From the NCBI GenBank assembly GCA_001636495.1, contig KV440964.1:1628666-1692665 (forward strand): a stretch of DNA of 64,000 bases, in the 5' to 3' direction. Positions within the stretch are counted from its first letter, which is position 1; each line of letters starts with the position of its first letter. Under the pieces are notes generated by a model. It had not been told where the DNA came from and searched no databases. It saw only the letters and a list, made by a program, of their open reading frames with translations. Positions 55,914 through 64,000 of this stretch are shown here, one piece after another. The position numbers were made by a program, and so were the translations under genes. This DNA is from Sutcliffiella horikoshii. GTDB lineage: Bacteria; Bacillota; Bacilli; Bacillales; Bacillaceae_I.

Positions 55914-58271
55914 GTGCAACCGAGAGTTTTAAAGGTATTGGAATTTAATAAAGTAAAAGATAAATTGGCTACATTTTCTGCTTCTTCGTTAGGAAAAGAA
56001 AAAGTGGCCCAGCTGACTCCAGCGACCAACTATGAAGAGGTTGTGGAAAGGCAGTTGCAAACAGATGAAGCGGCAACCATTCTTAGATTAAAAGGGGAGG
56101 TTCCACTTGGTGGTATCACAGATATCCGTGCACATGTAAAACGTGCCGAGATTGGCGGGACATTGAATACCCACGAATTGTTGGATATTGCGGGGACCAT
56201 TTATGCGGCGCGAAAGCTGGAACGTTTTGTGGAATCAGTATTGGATGAGGAAATCTCCATTCCGATTATGAAAAACTATATGGAACAATTAATCATCTAT
56301 CCGGAACTTGAACGAAACATCAAGAACTGTATCGATGAATATGGGGAAGTATTGGACGGGGCAAGTGACAAGCTGCGAGGGATACGCCAGCAGTTACGGT
56401 CTACCGAATCTAGGGTGCGTGAGAAACTAGAGAGCATGATTCGCTCTTCCAATGCGCAGAAGATGCTATCAGACGCCATCGTCACCATCCGTAATGAGCG
56501 CTATGTCATTCCCGTAAAACAAGAATATCGCGGTGCATATGGCGGTATTGTTCACGATCAGTCTTCTTCTGGTGCGACCCTGTTCATTGAACCCCAGCAA
56601 GTGGTGGATCTGAACAATGTGCTTCAAGAAGCAAAGGTAAAAGAAAAGCTGGAAATTGATCGCATTTTAGCCGAACTGTCAGGAGAGGTGGCAGAGGTTG
56701 CCCGCGATCTTCTAGAAAACGTAGGAATCCTGGCTGAAATTGATTTTATGTTCGCAAAGGCGAAGTACGGAAAATTTATCCGTGGAACTAAGCCAGAAAT
56801 CAATAATGAAAAATATGTGAGATTGGTACAGGCAAGACATCCCCTCATATCAGAGGAAGAAGTGGTCCCGAACACGATTGAGCTTGGGAAGGACTACACA
56901 TCCATTGTCATCACTGGTCCTAACACAGGTGGTAAAACCGTTACATTGAAAACGTTGGGCCTTTTAACCATCATGGCACAATCAGGATTGCATGTTCCGG
57001 CACAGGACGGATCCGAAGTTGGTGTATTCTCCGCAGTTTATGCAGATATTGGGGATGAGCAATCCATCGAACAGAGTCTTAGTACCTTCTCCTCCCATAT
57101 GGTCAATATTGTGGACATTCTTAAAAAGGTCGACCATGACAGCCTCGTTCTTTTTGACGAGCTTGGTGCAGGGACAGACCCGCAAGAAGGGGCAGCCCTG
57201 GCCATTTCGATTTTGGATGAAGTGTATAAACGGGGTGCCTGTGTCATTGCTACTACCCACTATCCCGAGCTGAAAGCGTATGGTTATAACCGGGATGGTG
57301 TCGTGAATGCGAGTGTGGAATTTGATGTGGACACATTAAGTCCGACCTATCGTTTACTTATTGGGGTGCCTGGAAGAAGCAACGCATTTGAAATATCCAA
57401 ACGTCTTGGCTTGAGCATGAATGTCATTGAACGGGCCAAAGAGTTTGTCAGTGAAGACAGCAACAAAGTCGAGAACATGATTGCCTCCTTGGAAGCCTCC
57501 CGAAAAAAGGCGGAAGAGGAATGGAAAGAAGCGGAACAAATCAGAAAAACGTCCCAAAAGCTGCATGAGGACCTGGAACAACAAATGCAGGAACTGAATG
57601 AGCAGCGTGACAAGCTTTTTGAAAAAGCGGCGGCTAAAGCGGAGAAAATGGTCGAAGAAGCCAAGGAAGAAGCGGAAAAGGTCATCCGCGAATTGCGCAA
57701 AATGAGAATCGAACAACATGCCAATGTCAAAGAGCATGAATTGATTGACGCAAAGAAACGTTTGGAAGGTGCCGTCCCGACTGTGAAGAAATCTGCTTCT
57801 ACCAAAAAGCAGGAGGCAACGAACCAGACACTCGAACCTGGTGATGAAGTGAAGGTTCTAAGCCTAAATCAAAAAGGACACTTAGTAGAAAAAACGGGTG
57901 ACAAAGAGTGGCAGGTTCAGATTGGCATCATGAAAATGAAAGTGAAAACAAAGGACATCCAATATGTTAGCAGGCCAAAGCCTGTGGAAACGAAGCCTTT
58001 GGCAACGATTAAAGGGAAAGATTATCATGTCAACATTGAACTTGATCTTCGTGGTGAGCGCTATGAAAATGCATTGATGAGAGTGGAAAAATACTTGGAT
58101 GATGCTACATTGGCAGGTTATCACCGAGTGTCGATCATTCACGGAAAAGGCACGGGAGCGTTGCGTGTCGGTGTGCAAAATTACCTGAAGAACCATCGTT
58201 CTGTAAAAAATTATCGATTCGGTGAGGCGTCTGAAGGTGGCACTGGTGTAACCGTCGTCGAACTGAAATAA
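55914..58271 (+). CDS. mutS2: Endonuclease MutS2
   Basis: The 785-residue MutS2 lacks the mismatch-recognition domain of MutS. It has core/lever helices, an ABC ATPase ([15 protein letters not shown] near 336, [11 protein letters not shown] signature, [16 protein letters not shown]), a long charged coiled coil (about 515-615), a KOW-like segment and a C-terminal Smr nuclease domain ([32 protein letters not shown]). MutS2 suppresses recombination and in Bacillus also acts on collided ribosomes. GTG start follows AAGGGAG. Confidence 0.95.
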   Translation: MQPRVLKVLEFNKVKDKLATFSASSLGKEKVAQLTPATNYEEVVERQLQTDEAATILRLKGEVPLGGITDIRAHVKRAEIGGTLNTHELLDIAGTIYAARKLERFVESVLDEEISIPIMKNYMEQLIIYPELERNIKNCIDEYGEVLDGASDKLRGIRQQLRSTESRVREKLESMIRSSNAQKMLSDAIVTIRNERYVIPVKQEYRGAYGGIVHDQSSSGATLFIEPQQVVDLNNVLQEAKVKEKLEIDRILAELSGEVAEVARDLLENVGILAEIDFMFAKAKYGKFIRGTKPEINNEKYVRLVQARHPLISEEEVVPNTIELGKDYTSIVITGPNTGGKTVTLKTLGLLTIMAQSGLHVPAQDGSEVGVFSAVYADIGDEQSIEQSLSTFSSHMVNIVDILKKVDHDSLVLFDELGAGTDPQEGAALAISILDEVYKRGACVIATTHYPELKAYGYNRDGVVNASVEFDVDTLSPTYRLLIGVPGRSNAFEISKRLGLSMNVIERAKEFVSEDSNKVENMIASLEASRKKAEEEWKEAEQIRKTSQKLHEDLEQQMQELNEQRDKLFEKAAAKAEKMVEEAKEEAEKVIRELRKMRIEQHANVKEHELIDAKKRLEGAVPTVKKSASTKKQEATNQTLEPGDEVKVLSLNQKGHLVEKTGDKEWQVQIGIMKMKVKTKDIQYVSRPKPVETKPLATIKGKDYHVNIELDLRGERYENALMRVEKYLDDATLAGYHRVSIIHGKGTGALRVGVQNYLKNHRSVKNYRFGEASEGGTGVTVVELK

Positions 58272-58285
58272 GAAGGGAGCCTGAT

Positions 58286-58693
58286 ATGTCTAGTTTTTGG
58301 GAGAACGAATTAGTCAGAACGGCTGCGAATTTCAGTGTGGTGGTATTGTGTCTTGTTTTATTTCTGGCTATTTTTGAACTTGTGACGAAATATAAAAATA
58401 TGGAAGAAATCAAAAAAGGAAATCTTGCCGTAGCAATGGCCACTGGCGGTAAAATATTGGGAATTGCGAACATTTTCCGATATTCCATCAGTGACCATGA
58501 CACGTTCTTGACCATGATTGGATGGGGTGCAGCAGGCTTTGTACTATTGCTGTTTGCTTATTTCATCTTTGAATTCTTGACACCAAGCTTTAACATCGAT
58601 GAAGAAATACGAAATGACAACCGGGCTGTCGGCTTTATCTCTTTTGTCATTTCTGTGGGCCTATCATTTATCATAGGCGCAAGTATCGGGTAA
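58286..58693 (+). CDS. yshE: DUF350 membrane protein YshE
   Basis: A 135-residue protein with four TM segments (about 9-30, 47-66, 74-98, 112-133) and the DUF350 pattern KGNLAVAMATGGKILGIANI and DDNRAVGF-like IRNDNRAVGFISFVISVGLSFIIGASI. It follows mutS2 by 14 bp, as in B. subtilis. Function unknown. Confidence 0.88.
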   Translation: MSSFWENELVRTAANFSVVVLCLVLFLAIFELVTKYKNMEEIKKGNLAVAMATGGKILGIANIFRYSISDHDTFLTMIGWGAAGFVLLLFAYFIFEFLTPSFNIDEEIRNDNRAVGFISFVISVGLSFIIGASIG

Positions 58694-58706
58694 GGAGAAG
58701 GAAACT

Positions 58707-58787
58707 GTGGAAACTTTAGCGAAAGTATTAATAGGCTTGTGCGTAATTTTTGTACTCATTGGAATCATTTATCTCGTACTCGCATAA
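58707..58787 (+). CDS. 26-residue single-TM peptide
   Basis: GTG at 58707 follows TAAGGAGAAGGA with ideal spacing and opens a 26-codon frame, METLAKVLIGLC then a run of I, V, L, F to VLA-stop. It is one hydrophobic helix with almost no soluble part. It lies 13 bp after yshE and just before a terminator, so it is probably the last gene of the mutS2-yshE unit. Too short for ordinary gene callers. Role unknown; a membrane regulator of YshE or of the adjacent antiporter is only a guess. Confidence 0.6.
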   Translation: METLAKVLIGLCVIFVLIGIIYLVLA

Positions 58788-58800
58788 TATCGTATATTGC

Positions 58801-58834
58801 AGAGAGAAGGGGGCGTCTCTCCTTCTCTTTTTTA
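58801..58834 (+). terminator. Terminator before khtT
   Basis: AGAGAAGG and CCTTCTCT arms, then six T residues. Confidence 0.85.
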
Positions 58835-58851
58835 TCTAGGAGGAAAAAAAC

Positions 58852-59346
58852 ATGCAATTTAAAACAACAGAACTGCCTGGCATAGGCAAAAAAATATCCT
58901 TTATCACTGCAGAAGGAAACATGGTCGTGCTAGTCGTGCACCACTCAGGGAAAAGAGAAATGTATTTCTTTGATGATCCGGAAAGTGATGAAGCGGACTT
59001 TTCCATTTCCATGACATCAGATGAAACACGTGAGCTTGGGGCTCAGTTATTGGGCGCGATGTACCAGCCTGTTGATATGGATAAAATGAAAATGTTTAAA
59101 AAACAGATTATCATCGAATGGGTCGAGGTTAAAAAAGGATCACCTCTTATCGGAAAATCCATTGGGCAATCAAAGATACGGACTAGGACAGGTGCTTCCA
59201 TCATTGGTATTGTCAAAGGGGAAGATAACATCGCCGTTCCGGATATCGATGTAATCCTGCATGAAGCAGATGTATTAATGATCTGCGGAAAACAGGCGCA
59301 GATCTCTAAACTCACCAAGCTTTGTGAGGGAGGCGACGCTTCCTAA
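58852..59346 (+). CDS. khtT: KhtT-like RCK_C regulatory subunit of a K+/H+ antiporter
   Basis: The 164-residue cytosolic protein has an N-terminal KhtT-type domain (LPGIGKKISFITAEGNMVVLVVHHSGKREMYFF) and a TrkA_C/RCK_C domain (about 76-160, EWVEVKKGSPLIGKSIGQSKIRTRTGASIIGIVKG). In B. subtilis KhtT gates the KhtU exchanger. The stop overlaps the ATG of the next gene (TAATG). Gene symbol is by family resemblance. Confidence 0.87.
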   Translation: MQFKTTELPGIGKKISFITAEGNMVVLVVHHSGKREMYFFDDPESDEADFSISMTSDETRELGAQLLGAMYQPVDMDKMKMFKKQIIIEWVEVKKGSPLIGKSIGQSKIRTRTGASIIGIVKGEDNIAVPDIDVILHEADVLMICGKQAQISKLTKLCEGGDAS

Positions 59347-60521
59347 TGGATCATGGAACACCAATACTTTTAAGCATAGGAGTCATACTATTAATACTTT
59401 TTCTTATTGGGTATATTGGAGGGAAAATAAAAATTCCTGGAGTTATCCTTTATATCATTTTAGGAATTGGCATTGGTTCCTTCATTTCGGATAATGAGAT
59501 CCTACACATTGCAAGCGAAGTGGGGATTGTGCTTCTCTTCTTCTTGTTGGGTCTGGAATTTCCTTTGGCGAAATTAAAGGGGATGGCCGTTAAGGTCTGG
59601 AAGCCGGGGCTACTTGATGTCGTACTGAATCTAGGGGTTTCCACATTCATCTGTCTATTTTTCGGACTAGATCTCTTACCTTCCCTCATTATCGGGGGTG
59701 TCCTTTACGCGACAAGCTCTTCCATTTCCGCTAAGCTCCTTGAAAGTACAAAGCGGCTTGCGAATGCGGAATCGGAATACATACTTGCCATCCTCATCTT
59801 TGAAGATATTGTAGCCCCAATCATCGTTGCCGTTCTGATAGGTATGGCCACTGATGGTGGAATTACTGGACTGGATTTTGCTATTTTGCTAGGGAAAATC
59901 ATCTTGTTGACAGCAGGAGCCATGGTGATAGGCAGATTTGGATTCTCGCGGCTCGAAAAGTTCTTTGAGCGCCTGATTGGAAGTGACATGTTCATTTTGC
60001 TGACAGTCGGAATAGCCTTGACCTATGGAGGACTTGCTCTACTATTGGGGCTGTCTGAAGTATTGGGTGCATTTTTGGCGGGTATCATGCTTGCCGAGAC
60101 GAAGCGTTCGCATGACATTGAACATGTGACGCTGCCTGTAAGAGACCTCCTCTTGCCTATTTTCTTCCTGCACTTTGGAACGACGATCAATCTTGGGGAC
60201 GGTGTTCCTTATATTGGCCTCCTATTTACATTGGTCGGCTGGGCTCTTGTAGGAAAAATCATCGTCGGCATGCTTGGTGGAAAATGGTATGGTCTGTCAA
60301 AGCGAGTGGCTTTAAGAGCAGGGTTTTCCCTAACTTCCCGAGGAGAATTCTCCGTCGTTATAGCAGGTATTGCGACCGGTGCTACAAAAGTTTTCAGTGG
60401 AATGTTCATTCTGGTATCAGCAATGCTTGGAATCTTGTTCTTTCTATTCGCTCCGCAATTAACTAATTTAGTTTATGGAAAAAAAGAAAAGAAAAAAATG
60501 AAGTTGAAGGTACCATCCTAA
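59346..60521 (+). CDS. khtU: CPA2-family monovalent cation/H+ antiporter (KhtU-like)
   Basis: A 391-residue protein with about 12 TM segments and CPA2 landmarks: GVILYIILGIGIGSFISDNEILHIASEVGIVLLFFLLGLEF, LYATSSSISAKLLES, ILIFEDIVAPIIVAVL and LGLSEVLGAFLAGIMLAET. It would exchange K+ (or another cation) for H+ under control of the KhtT-like subunit. The C-terminus is basic and Lys-rich. No separate RCK domain is fused. Confidence 0.9.
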   Translation: MDHGTPILLSIGVILLILFLIGYIGGKIKIPGVILYIILGIGIGSFISDNEILHIASEVGIVLLFFLLGLEFPLAKLKGMAVKVWKPGLLDVVLNLGVSTFICLFFGLDLLPSLIIGGVLYATSSSISAKLLESTKRLANAESEYILAILIFEDIVAPIIVAVLIGMATDGGITGLDFAILLGKIILLTAGAMVIGRFGFSRLEKFFERLIGSDMFILLTVGIALTYGGLALLLGLSEVLGAFLAGIMLAETKRSHDIEHVTLPVRDLLLPIFFLHFGTTINLGDGVPYIGLLFTLVGWALVGKIIVGMLGGKWYGLSKRVALRAGFSLTSRGEFSVVIAGIATGATKVFSGMFILVSAMLGILFFLFAPQLTNLVYGKKEKKKMKLKVPS

Positions 60522-60527
60522 GTTGCG

Positions 60528-60569
60528 ACCCGCAAACTGTCTTTTTAAGAAGTGTGCGGGTTCTTTTTA
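60528..60569 (+). terminator. Terminator after khtU
   Basis: ACCCGCA and TGCGGGT arms flank a 20-base loop, followed by TCTTTTT. Confidence 0.8.
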
Positions 60570-60597
60570 TAGAATACGGACACTCCGTGTAATATTT

Positions 60598-60624
60598 TTG
60601 CAAAAATCAAAAAAATGTTATAAT
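60598..60624 (+). promoter_or_regulatory. Possible lcfA promoter
   Basis: TTGCAA (60598) and TATAAT (60619), spacer only 15 bp, with TG before T-TATAAT giving an extended -10. No FadR operator was found in 60522-60706. Confidence 0.5.
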
Positions 60625-60706
60625 TTTCATCGGATTACTGATATACTATAACAAACAGATATGGGCCTTTTGTAGTAGTACAGGCCGATAAAGAGGAGGG
60701 AATAGA

Positions 60707-62395
60707 ATGGAACAAGTAGTGAATAAGCCGTGGCTTTCACTTTATCCAGAAGAAATACCTCATGAGATCAACTTCGAAGAGAGAACATTGCAGTCATATT
60801 TAAAACAGGCGGCGGAAGAATATCCGACAAAAACGGCTATCAGCTTCCTTGGCAAGAAACTGACATTTGAAGAAGTGTATGATCAATCTTTAAAACTGGC
60901 AAACTACTTAAGAGGACTAGGTGTCGAAAAAGGAGACAGGGTGGCCATCATGCTGCCTAACTGTCCACAAGCGGTCATCAGCTATTATGGAGTCCTGTTT
61001 GCGGGTGGAATTGTCGTTCAGACAAACCCGTTATACATGGAACGTGAACTCGAATATCAAGTGAATGATTCCGGCTCGGAAGTCATCATCACACTCGATA
61101 TCCTATATCCAAGAGTGTCTAAGGTGAAAGCGCTAACAAAACTGAAGCATGTCATAGTAACAGGGATAAAAGATTATCTTCCATTTCCGAAAAATATGTT
61201 ATACCCTTTTGTACAGAAAAAACAATATGGAATTGTCGTGAGAGTGGAGCACAGTGGAGAAAACCACTTGTTCACAGAAGTTATCAAACGTTCCGATGCT
61301 CAAATACTGGATATTCCTATAGATCCAAATGAAGATCTTGCCCTGCTTCAATATACAGGCGGGACAACTGGTTTTCCTAAAGGAGTCATGCTGACCCATA
61401 TGAACCTCGTATCAAATACGATAATGAGTGTGAAATGGATGTATCAATGCAAAAGAGCACAGGAAAAGGTCATCGGAATTCTCCCATTCTTCCATGTGTA
61501 TGGTATGACGGCTGTTATGAACCTTTCCATCATGCAGGCATTTGAAATGGTGCTCTTGCCTAAATTTGATCCCGAAACAACTTTAAAAACCATCCAAAAG
61601 GAGAAACCTACTCTCTTCCCTGGAGCACCGACAATCTATATTGCCCTTTTGAATCACCCTGATATCCAGAAGTATGATTTATCTTCCATTGATTCCTGTA
61701 TCAGTGGATCGGCAGCCTTGCCTGTGGAAGTGCAGGAGCAGTTCGAACGTGTGACAGGAGGGAAGCTGGTAGAAGGATATGGGCTTTCAGAAGCATCCCC
61801 GGTTACACATGCCAATTTCCTTTGGCACGAAAGGGTATCCGGTAGCATCGGCATCCCATGGCCAAACACAGAATCAGTGATCCTCTCCATGGAAAACGGG
61901 GACTTGGCTCCAGTCGGAGAAATCGGTGAGATTGCTGTAAGAGGCCCGCAGATAATGAAGGGGTACTGGAACCGAAAAGAAGAAACAGAGGCGGTCCTGA
62001 AAGACGGCTGGTTATTGACCGGCGACCTTGGCTATATGGACGAAAGGGGCTACTTCTATGTGGTGGACCGCAAGAAAGACATGATCATCGCTGGCGGTTT
62101 CAACATCTACCCAAGGGAAATAGAAGAAGTATTATATGAACATGAACAAATCCAGGAAGTTGTCGTCGCTGGCGTTCCTGACGCTTATCGTGGGGAGACG
62201 GTGAAGGCTTATATCGTCAAGAAGGCAGGAGCGACCCTAACAGAAGAAGAGCTGGATGTTTTCGCACGCAAACACCTTGCTGCCTATAAGGTTCCTAGGC
62301 TCTATGAATTCAGAGATGAGCTGCCAAAGACCGCTGTAGGGAAAATCCTCAGAAGAGCACTAGTGGACGAAGAAAAACAAAAAATCGCAAAATAA
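60707..62395 (+). CDS. lcfA: Long-chain acyl-CoA synthetase
   Basis: The 562-residue AMP-forming ligase activates fatty acids for beta-oxidation. The P-loop YTGGTTGFPKGVMLTH lies near 222-237, then GYGLSEASPVTH and the C-terminal VDRKKDMIIAGGFNIYPREIEEVL and PKTAVGKILRRAL catalytic lysine region. AGAGGAGGG precedes the ATG. In B. subtilis lcfA leads the lcfA-fadR-fadB-etfBA operon; here a terminator and a repeat separate it from fadR. Confidence 0.96.
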   Translation: MEQVVNKPWLSLYPEEIPHEINFEERTLQSYLKQAAEEYPTKTAISFLGKKLTFEEVYDQSLKLANYLRGLGVEKGDRVAIMLPNCPQAVISYYGVLFAGGIVVQTNPLYMERELEYQVNDSGSEVIITLDILYPRVSKVKALTKLKHVIVTGIKDYLPFPKNMLYPFVQKKQYGIVVRVEHSGENHLFTEVIKRSDAQILDIPIDPNEDLALLQYTGGTTGFPKGVMLTHMNLVSNTIMSVKWMYQCKRAQEKVIGILPFFHVYGMTAVMNLSIMQAFEMVLLPKFDPETTLKTIQKEKPTLFPGAPTIYIALLNHPDIQKYDLSSIDSCISGSAALPVEVQEQFERVTGGKLVEGYGLSEASPVTHANFLWHERVSGSIGIPWPNTESVILSMENGDLAPVGEIGEIAVRGPQIMKGYWNRKEETEAVLKDGWLLTGDLGYMDERGYFYVVDRKKDMIIAGGFNIYPREIEEVLYEHEQIQEVVVAGVPDAYRGETVKAYIVKKAGATLTEEELDVFARKHLAAYKVPRLYEFRDELPKTAVGKILRRALVDEEKQKIAK

Positions 62396-62404
62396 GATAA
62401 CAGG

Positions 62405-62436
62405 GGGAGAGGGACAATACCCTCTCTTTTTGTTTT
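62405..62436 (+). terminator. Terminator after lcfA
   Basis: AGAGGG and CCCTCT arms, then CTTTTTG. Confidence 0.75.
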
Positions 62437-62473
62437 GAATTGATAAAGCAGTATCTATGAAGATCAGAAAACC

Positions 62474-62608
62474 CTCTGTTGTTTGAAGTGCAGGGTATGA
62501 GACTCCGGAGGGAGGTAGCGGTAGGTTGAGACCCCTAAAGCGTTGTGAGGAGGCTCAAGCATCGCCCCTCGGAAAGCGAATACCCGGAACGGAAATCAAC
62601 AGAGAATT
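62474..62608 (+). repeat. Palindromic repeat, copy 10 (between lcfA and fadR)
   Basis: Outer arms CTCTGTTG and CAACAGAG; next pair GGGTAT/ATACCC; core GCGGT..TTGAG/CTCAA..ATCGC with a G-T pair. Confidence 0.92.
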
Positions 62609-62669
62609 TACCAGAAAACTAACCTATAAATAATTAGTTACTGGTACGGAAATTATGATAAGATAATGA

Positions 62670-62723
62670 TTGACAGTTCATTCATGGTGCAGTATCATGA
62701 AAATATGAATGATTATTCATTCA
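62670..62723 (+). promoter_or_regulatory. fadR promoter with FadR operator
   Basis: TTGACA (62670) and TATCAT (62693) with a 17 bp spacer. TGAATGATTATTCATTCA (62706-62723) is an exact fit to the Bacillus FadR operator consensus and covers the expected transcription start. FadR should repress its own gene and fadB until long-chain acyl-CoA releases it. Confidence 0.88.
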
Positions 62724-62746
62724 TTTTCCAAAAAGGAGCGAATAGG

Positions 62747-63334
62747 TTGAAACAACAAAAACCTAAATACAAACAAATAATAGATGCTGCAGTTATTGTC
62801 ATAGCAGAAAACGGCTACCATCAAGCGCAAGTTTCCAAAATCGCTAAACAAGCAGGCGTAGCAGACGGTACCATTTATTTATACTTTAAAAATAAAGAAG
62901 ACATCCTCATTTCTCTTTTTCAAGAAAAAATGGGATTCTTCATTGAAAAGATTCGTCAAGAAATTGCAGGAAAATCGACATCAACAGAGAAATTATTAAC
63001 GTTGATAGAAAAACACTTCTCGTTGCTTGCTGCTGATCACCATCTTGCCATCGTAACGCAATTGGAATTAAGGCAATCCAATTTAGAACTTCGTTTGAAG
63101 ATTAACGAAGTGTTAAAAGGGTATTTACATGTTGTGGATGAAATTCTGGTGGCGGGTACAAAGAACGGCGAGCTACGTTCAGACTTGGATGTCCGTCTTG
63201 CAAGACAAATGGTGTTCGGTACGATTGATGAAACGATCACCACTTGGGTCATGAATGACCAAAAATATGATCTCACATCGATTGCACCAAGAGTACATGA
63301 TCTATTGATCAGAGGGTTTGGAGCTACACCTTAA
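62747..63334 (+). CDS. fadR: TetR-family fatty-acid degradation repressor FadR
   Basis: A 195-residue TetR protein: HTH at about 10-55 (IIDAAVIVIAENGYHQAQVSKIAKQAGVADGTIYLYFKNKEDIL) and a helical ligand domain closely following B. subtilis FadR (QLELRQSNLELRLKINEVLKGYL, WVMNDQKYDL). TTG at 62747 follows AAAAAGGAG; the longer frame from 62666 runs through promoter and operator and is rejected. Confidence 0.94.
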   Translation: MKQQKPKYKQIIDAAVIVIAENGYHQAQVSKIAKQAGVADGTIYLYFKNKEDILISLFQEKMGFFIEKIRQEIAGKSTSTEKLLTLIEKHFSLLAADHHLAIVTQLELRQSNLELRLKINEVLKGYLHVVDEILVAGTKNGELRSDLDVRLARQMVFGTIDETITTWVMNDQKYDLTSIAPRVHDLLIRGFGATP

Positions 63335-63368
63335 GTAGCTCTATGCTTTACATAAGGAGGGATTAATA

Positions 63369-64000
63369 ATGGAATTCTTGCAAATGAAAGTAGAAGATCG
63401 AATTGCAGTCATCACCATCAACAAAGCCCCGGCAAATGCTTTATCATCCGCAGTTTTGAAAGAGCTTTCATCGTTGATGGATGACCTAGAAAACCAAGAA
63501 GATGTAAGGGTGGTCCTTCTTCATGGAGAAGGAAGATTCTTCTCGGCAGGTGCTGATATTAAAGAATTTACCACGGTGGAAACAGGTGAAGAGTTTGCGA
63601 AGCTTGCAAAGTTCGGCCAAGACCTTTTTGAAAGAATGGAGAATTTCCCGAAACCGATTATCGCAGCCATCCACGGTGCTGCATTAGGCGGTGGCCTTGA
63701 ACTTGCTATGGGCTGCCATATCCGCTTGGTGACAAAAACCGCAAAGCTTGGTTTGCCTGAATTGCAATTAGGACTGATTCCAGGATTCGCTGGGACGCAG
63801 CGCTTACCTAAACTCGTTGGTTCTGCCAAGGCGTTTGAAATGCTCTTCACCAGCGATACATTAACAGGAGAAGAAGCTGTTCAATGGGGACTTGCGAATA
63901 AGGCCGTCGATGAAGAAGCATTAATGGAAGAAGCTTTGAAGATGGCGAAAAAGATTGCACAAAAAGGACCAATATCCGTTGCTTCTGTTATTGAATTATC
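63369..64000 (+). CDS. fadB: Enoyl-CoA hydratase FadB (partial, cut by window end)
   Basis: ATG at 63369 behind ATAAGGAGGG opens a frame that stays open to base 64000 (about 210 residues). It is a crotonase: FFSAGADIKEF and HGAALGGGLELAMGCHIRL form the oxyanion hole, and PELQLGLIPGFAGTQRLPKLVG carries the catalytic region. It hydrates 2-enoyl-CoA in beta-oxidation. Order fadR-fadB matches B. subtilis, where etfB and etfA follow. Confidence 0.95.
   Translation, partial: MEFLQMKVEDRIAVITINKAPANALSSAVLKELSSLMDDLENQEDVRVVLLHGEGRFFSAGADIKEFTTVETGEEFAKLAKFGQDLFERMENFPKPIIAAIHGAALGGGLELAMGCHIRLVTKTAKLGLPELQLGLIPGFAGTQRLPKLVGSAKAFEMLFTSDTLTGEEAVQWGLANKAVDEEALMEEALKMAKKIAQKGPISVASVIEL

Overview
The window is a 64 kb chromosomal segment of a low-GC, spore-forming member of the Bacillaceae (Bacillus sensu lato). 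The evidence is gene order that closely follows the Bacillus subtilis dnaE to fadB interval, Bacillus-type AGGAGG ribosome binding sites, frequent TTG/GTG starts, sporulation genes (ytvI, ytaF, ytxC, sspI), T-box and L20 leaders, and recognisable CcpA, PhoP, FadR, SigW and LexA sites. The genus cannot be fixed from the sequence alone.

Layout. 1-2.3 kb: end of dnaE, malic enzyme, a GntR/FCD regulator. 2.6-7.6 kb: accDA, pfkA, pyk. 7.7-11.4 kb: fxsA, a secreted DUF1002 protein, a 5x52 bp tandem array, ytvI, ytwI. 11.7-16.2 kb: citZ-icd-mdh and a MaoC-like gene behind a perfect cre. 16.3-21.1 kb: phoPR, a PhoP-box promoter that seems to drive only a short terminated RNA, and an hflKC pair. 21.3-28.2 kb: polA-mutM-ytaF-coaE, gapB, speD. 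28.3-32.7 kb: nrdR, dnaB, a lipid kinase where dnaI is expected, and ytxC. 32.7-38.8 kb: T-box-thrS, an IS3-family element with an unusual structured tail, and L20 leader-infC-rpmI-rplT. 38.9-42.6 kb: ysdA, a VTT protein, ysdB, dUTPase, ysdC, a second 5x52 bp array, sspI. 42.6-47.4 kb: a SpoU-type methyltransferase and T-box-pheST. 47.5-48.1 kb: a candidate SOS-controlled type I toxin-antitoxin locus. 48.1-54 kb: rnhC, zapA, cvpA-like and the pspA-ydjGHI envelope-stress operon. 54.1-60.5 kb: polX, mutS2, yshE, a 26-residue membrane peptide, a KhtTU-like K+/H+ antiporter. 60.7-64 kb: lcfA, fadR, fadB (cut by the window end).

How it works together. Central carbon genes (pfkA, pyk, citZ, icd, mdh, malic enzyme, gapB) lie next to the first step of fatty-acid synthesis (accDA) and to fatty-acid degradation (lcfA, fadR, fadB). 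Replication and repair genes (dnaE, polA, mutM, dnaB, polX, mutS2, rnhC) are interleaved with translation genes (thrS, pheST, infC-rpmI-rplT) controlled by RNA leaders.

The most striking non-coding feature is a roughly 130 bp imperfect-palindrome repeat. It occurs about ten times in either orientation, nearly always between genes. Its paired arms change together from copy to copy, which argues for a selected or transposition-required hairpin. Other points worth following are the PhoP-driven short RNA, the LexA-box holin-like toxin with an antisense promoter, the two 52 bp arrays at convergent gene junctions, the structured tail inside the IS3-family element, and the absent dnaI.
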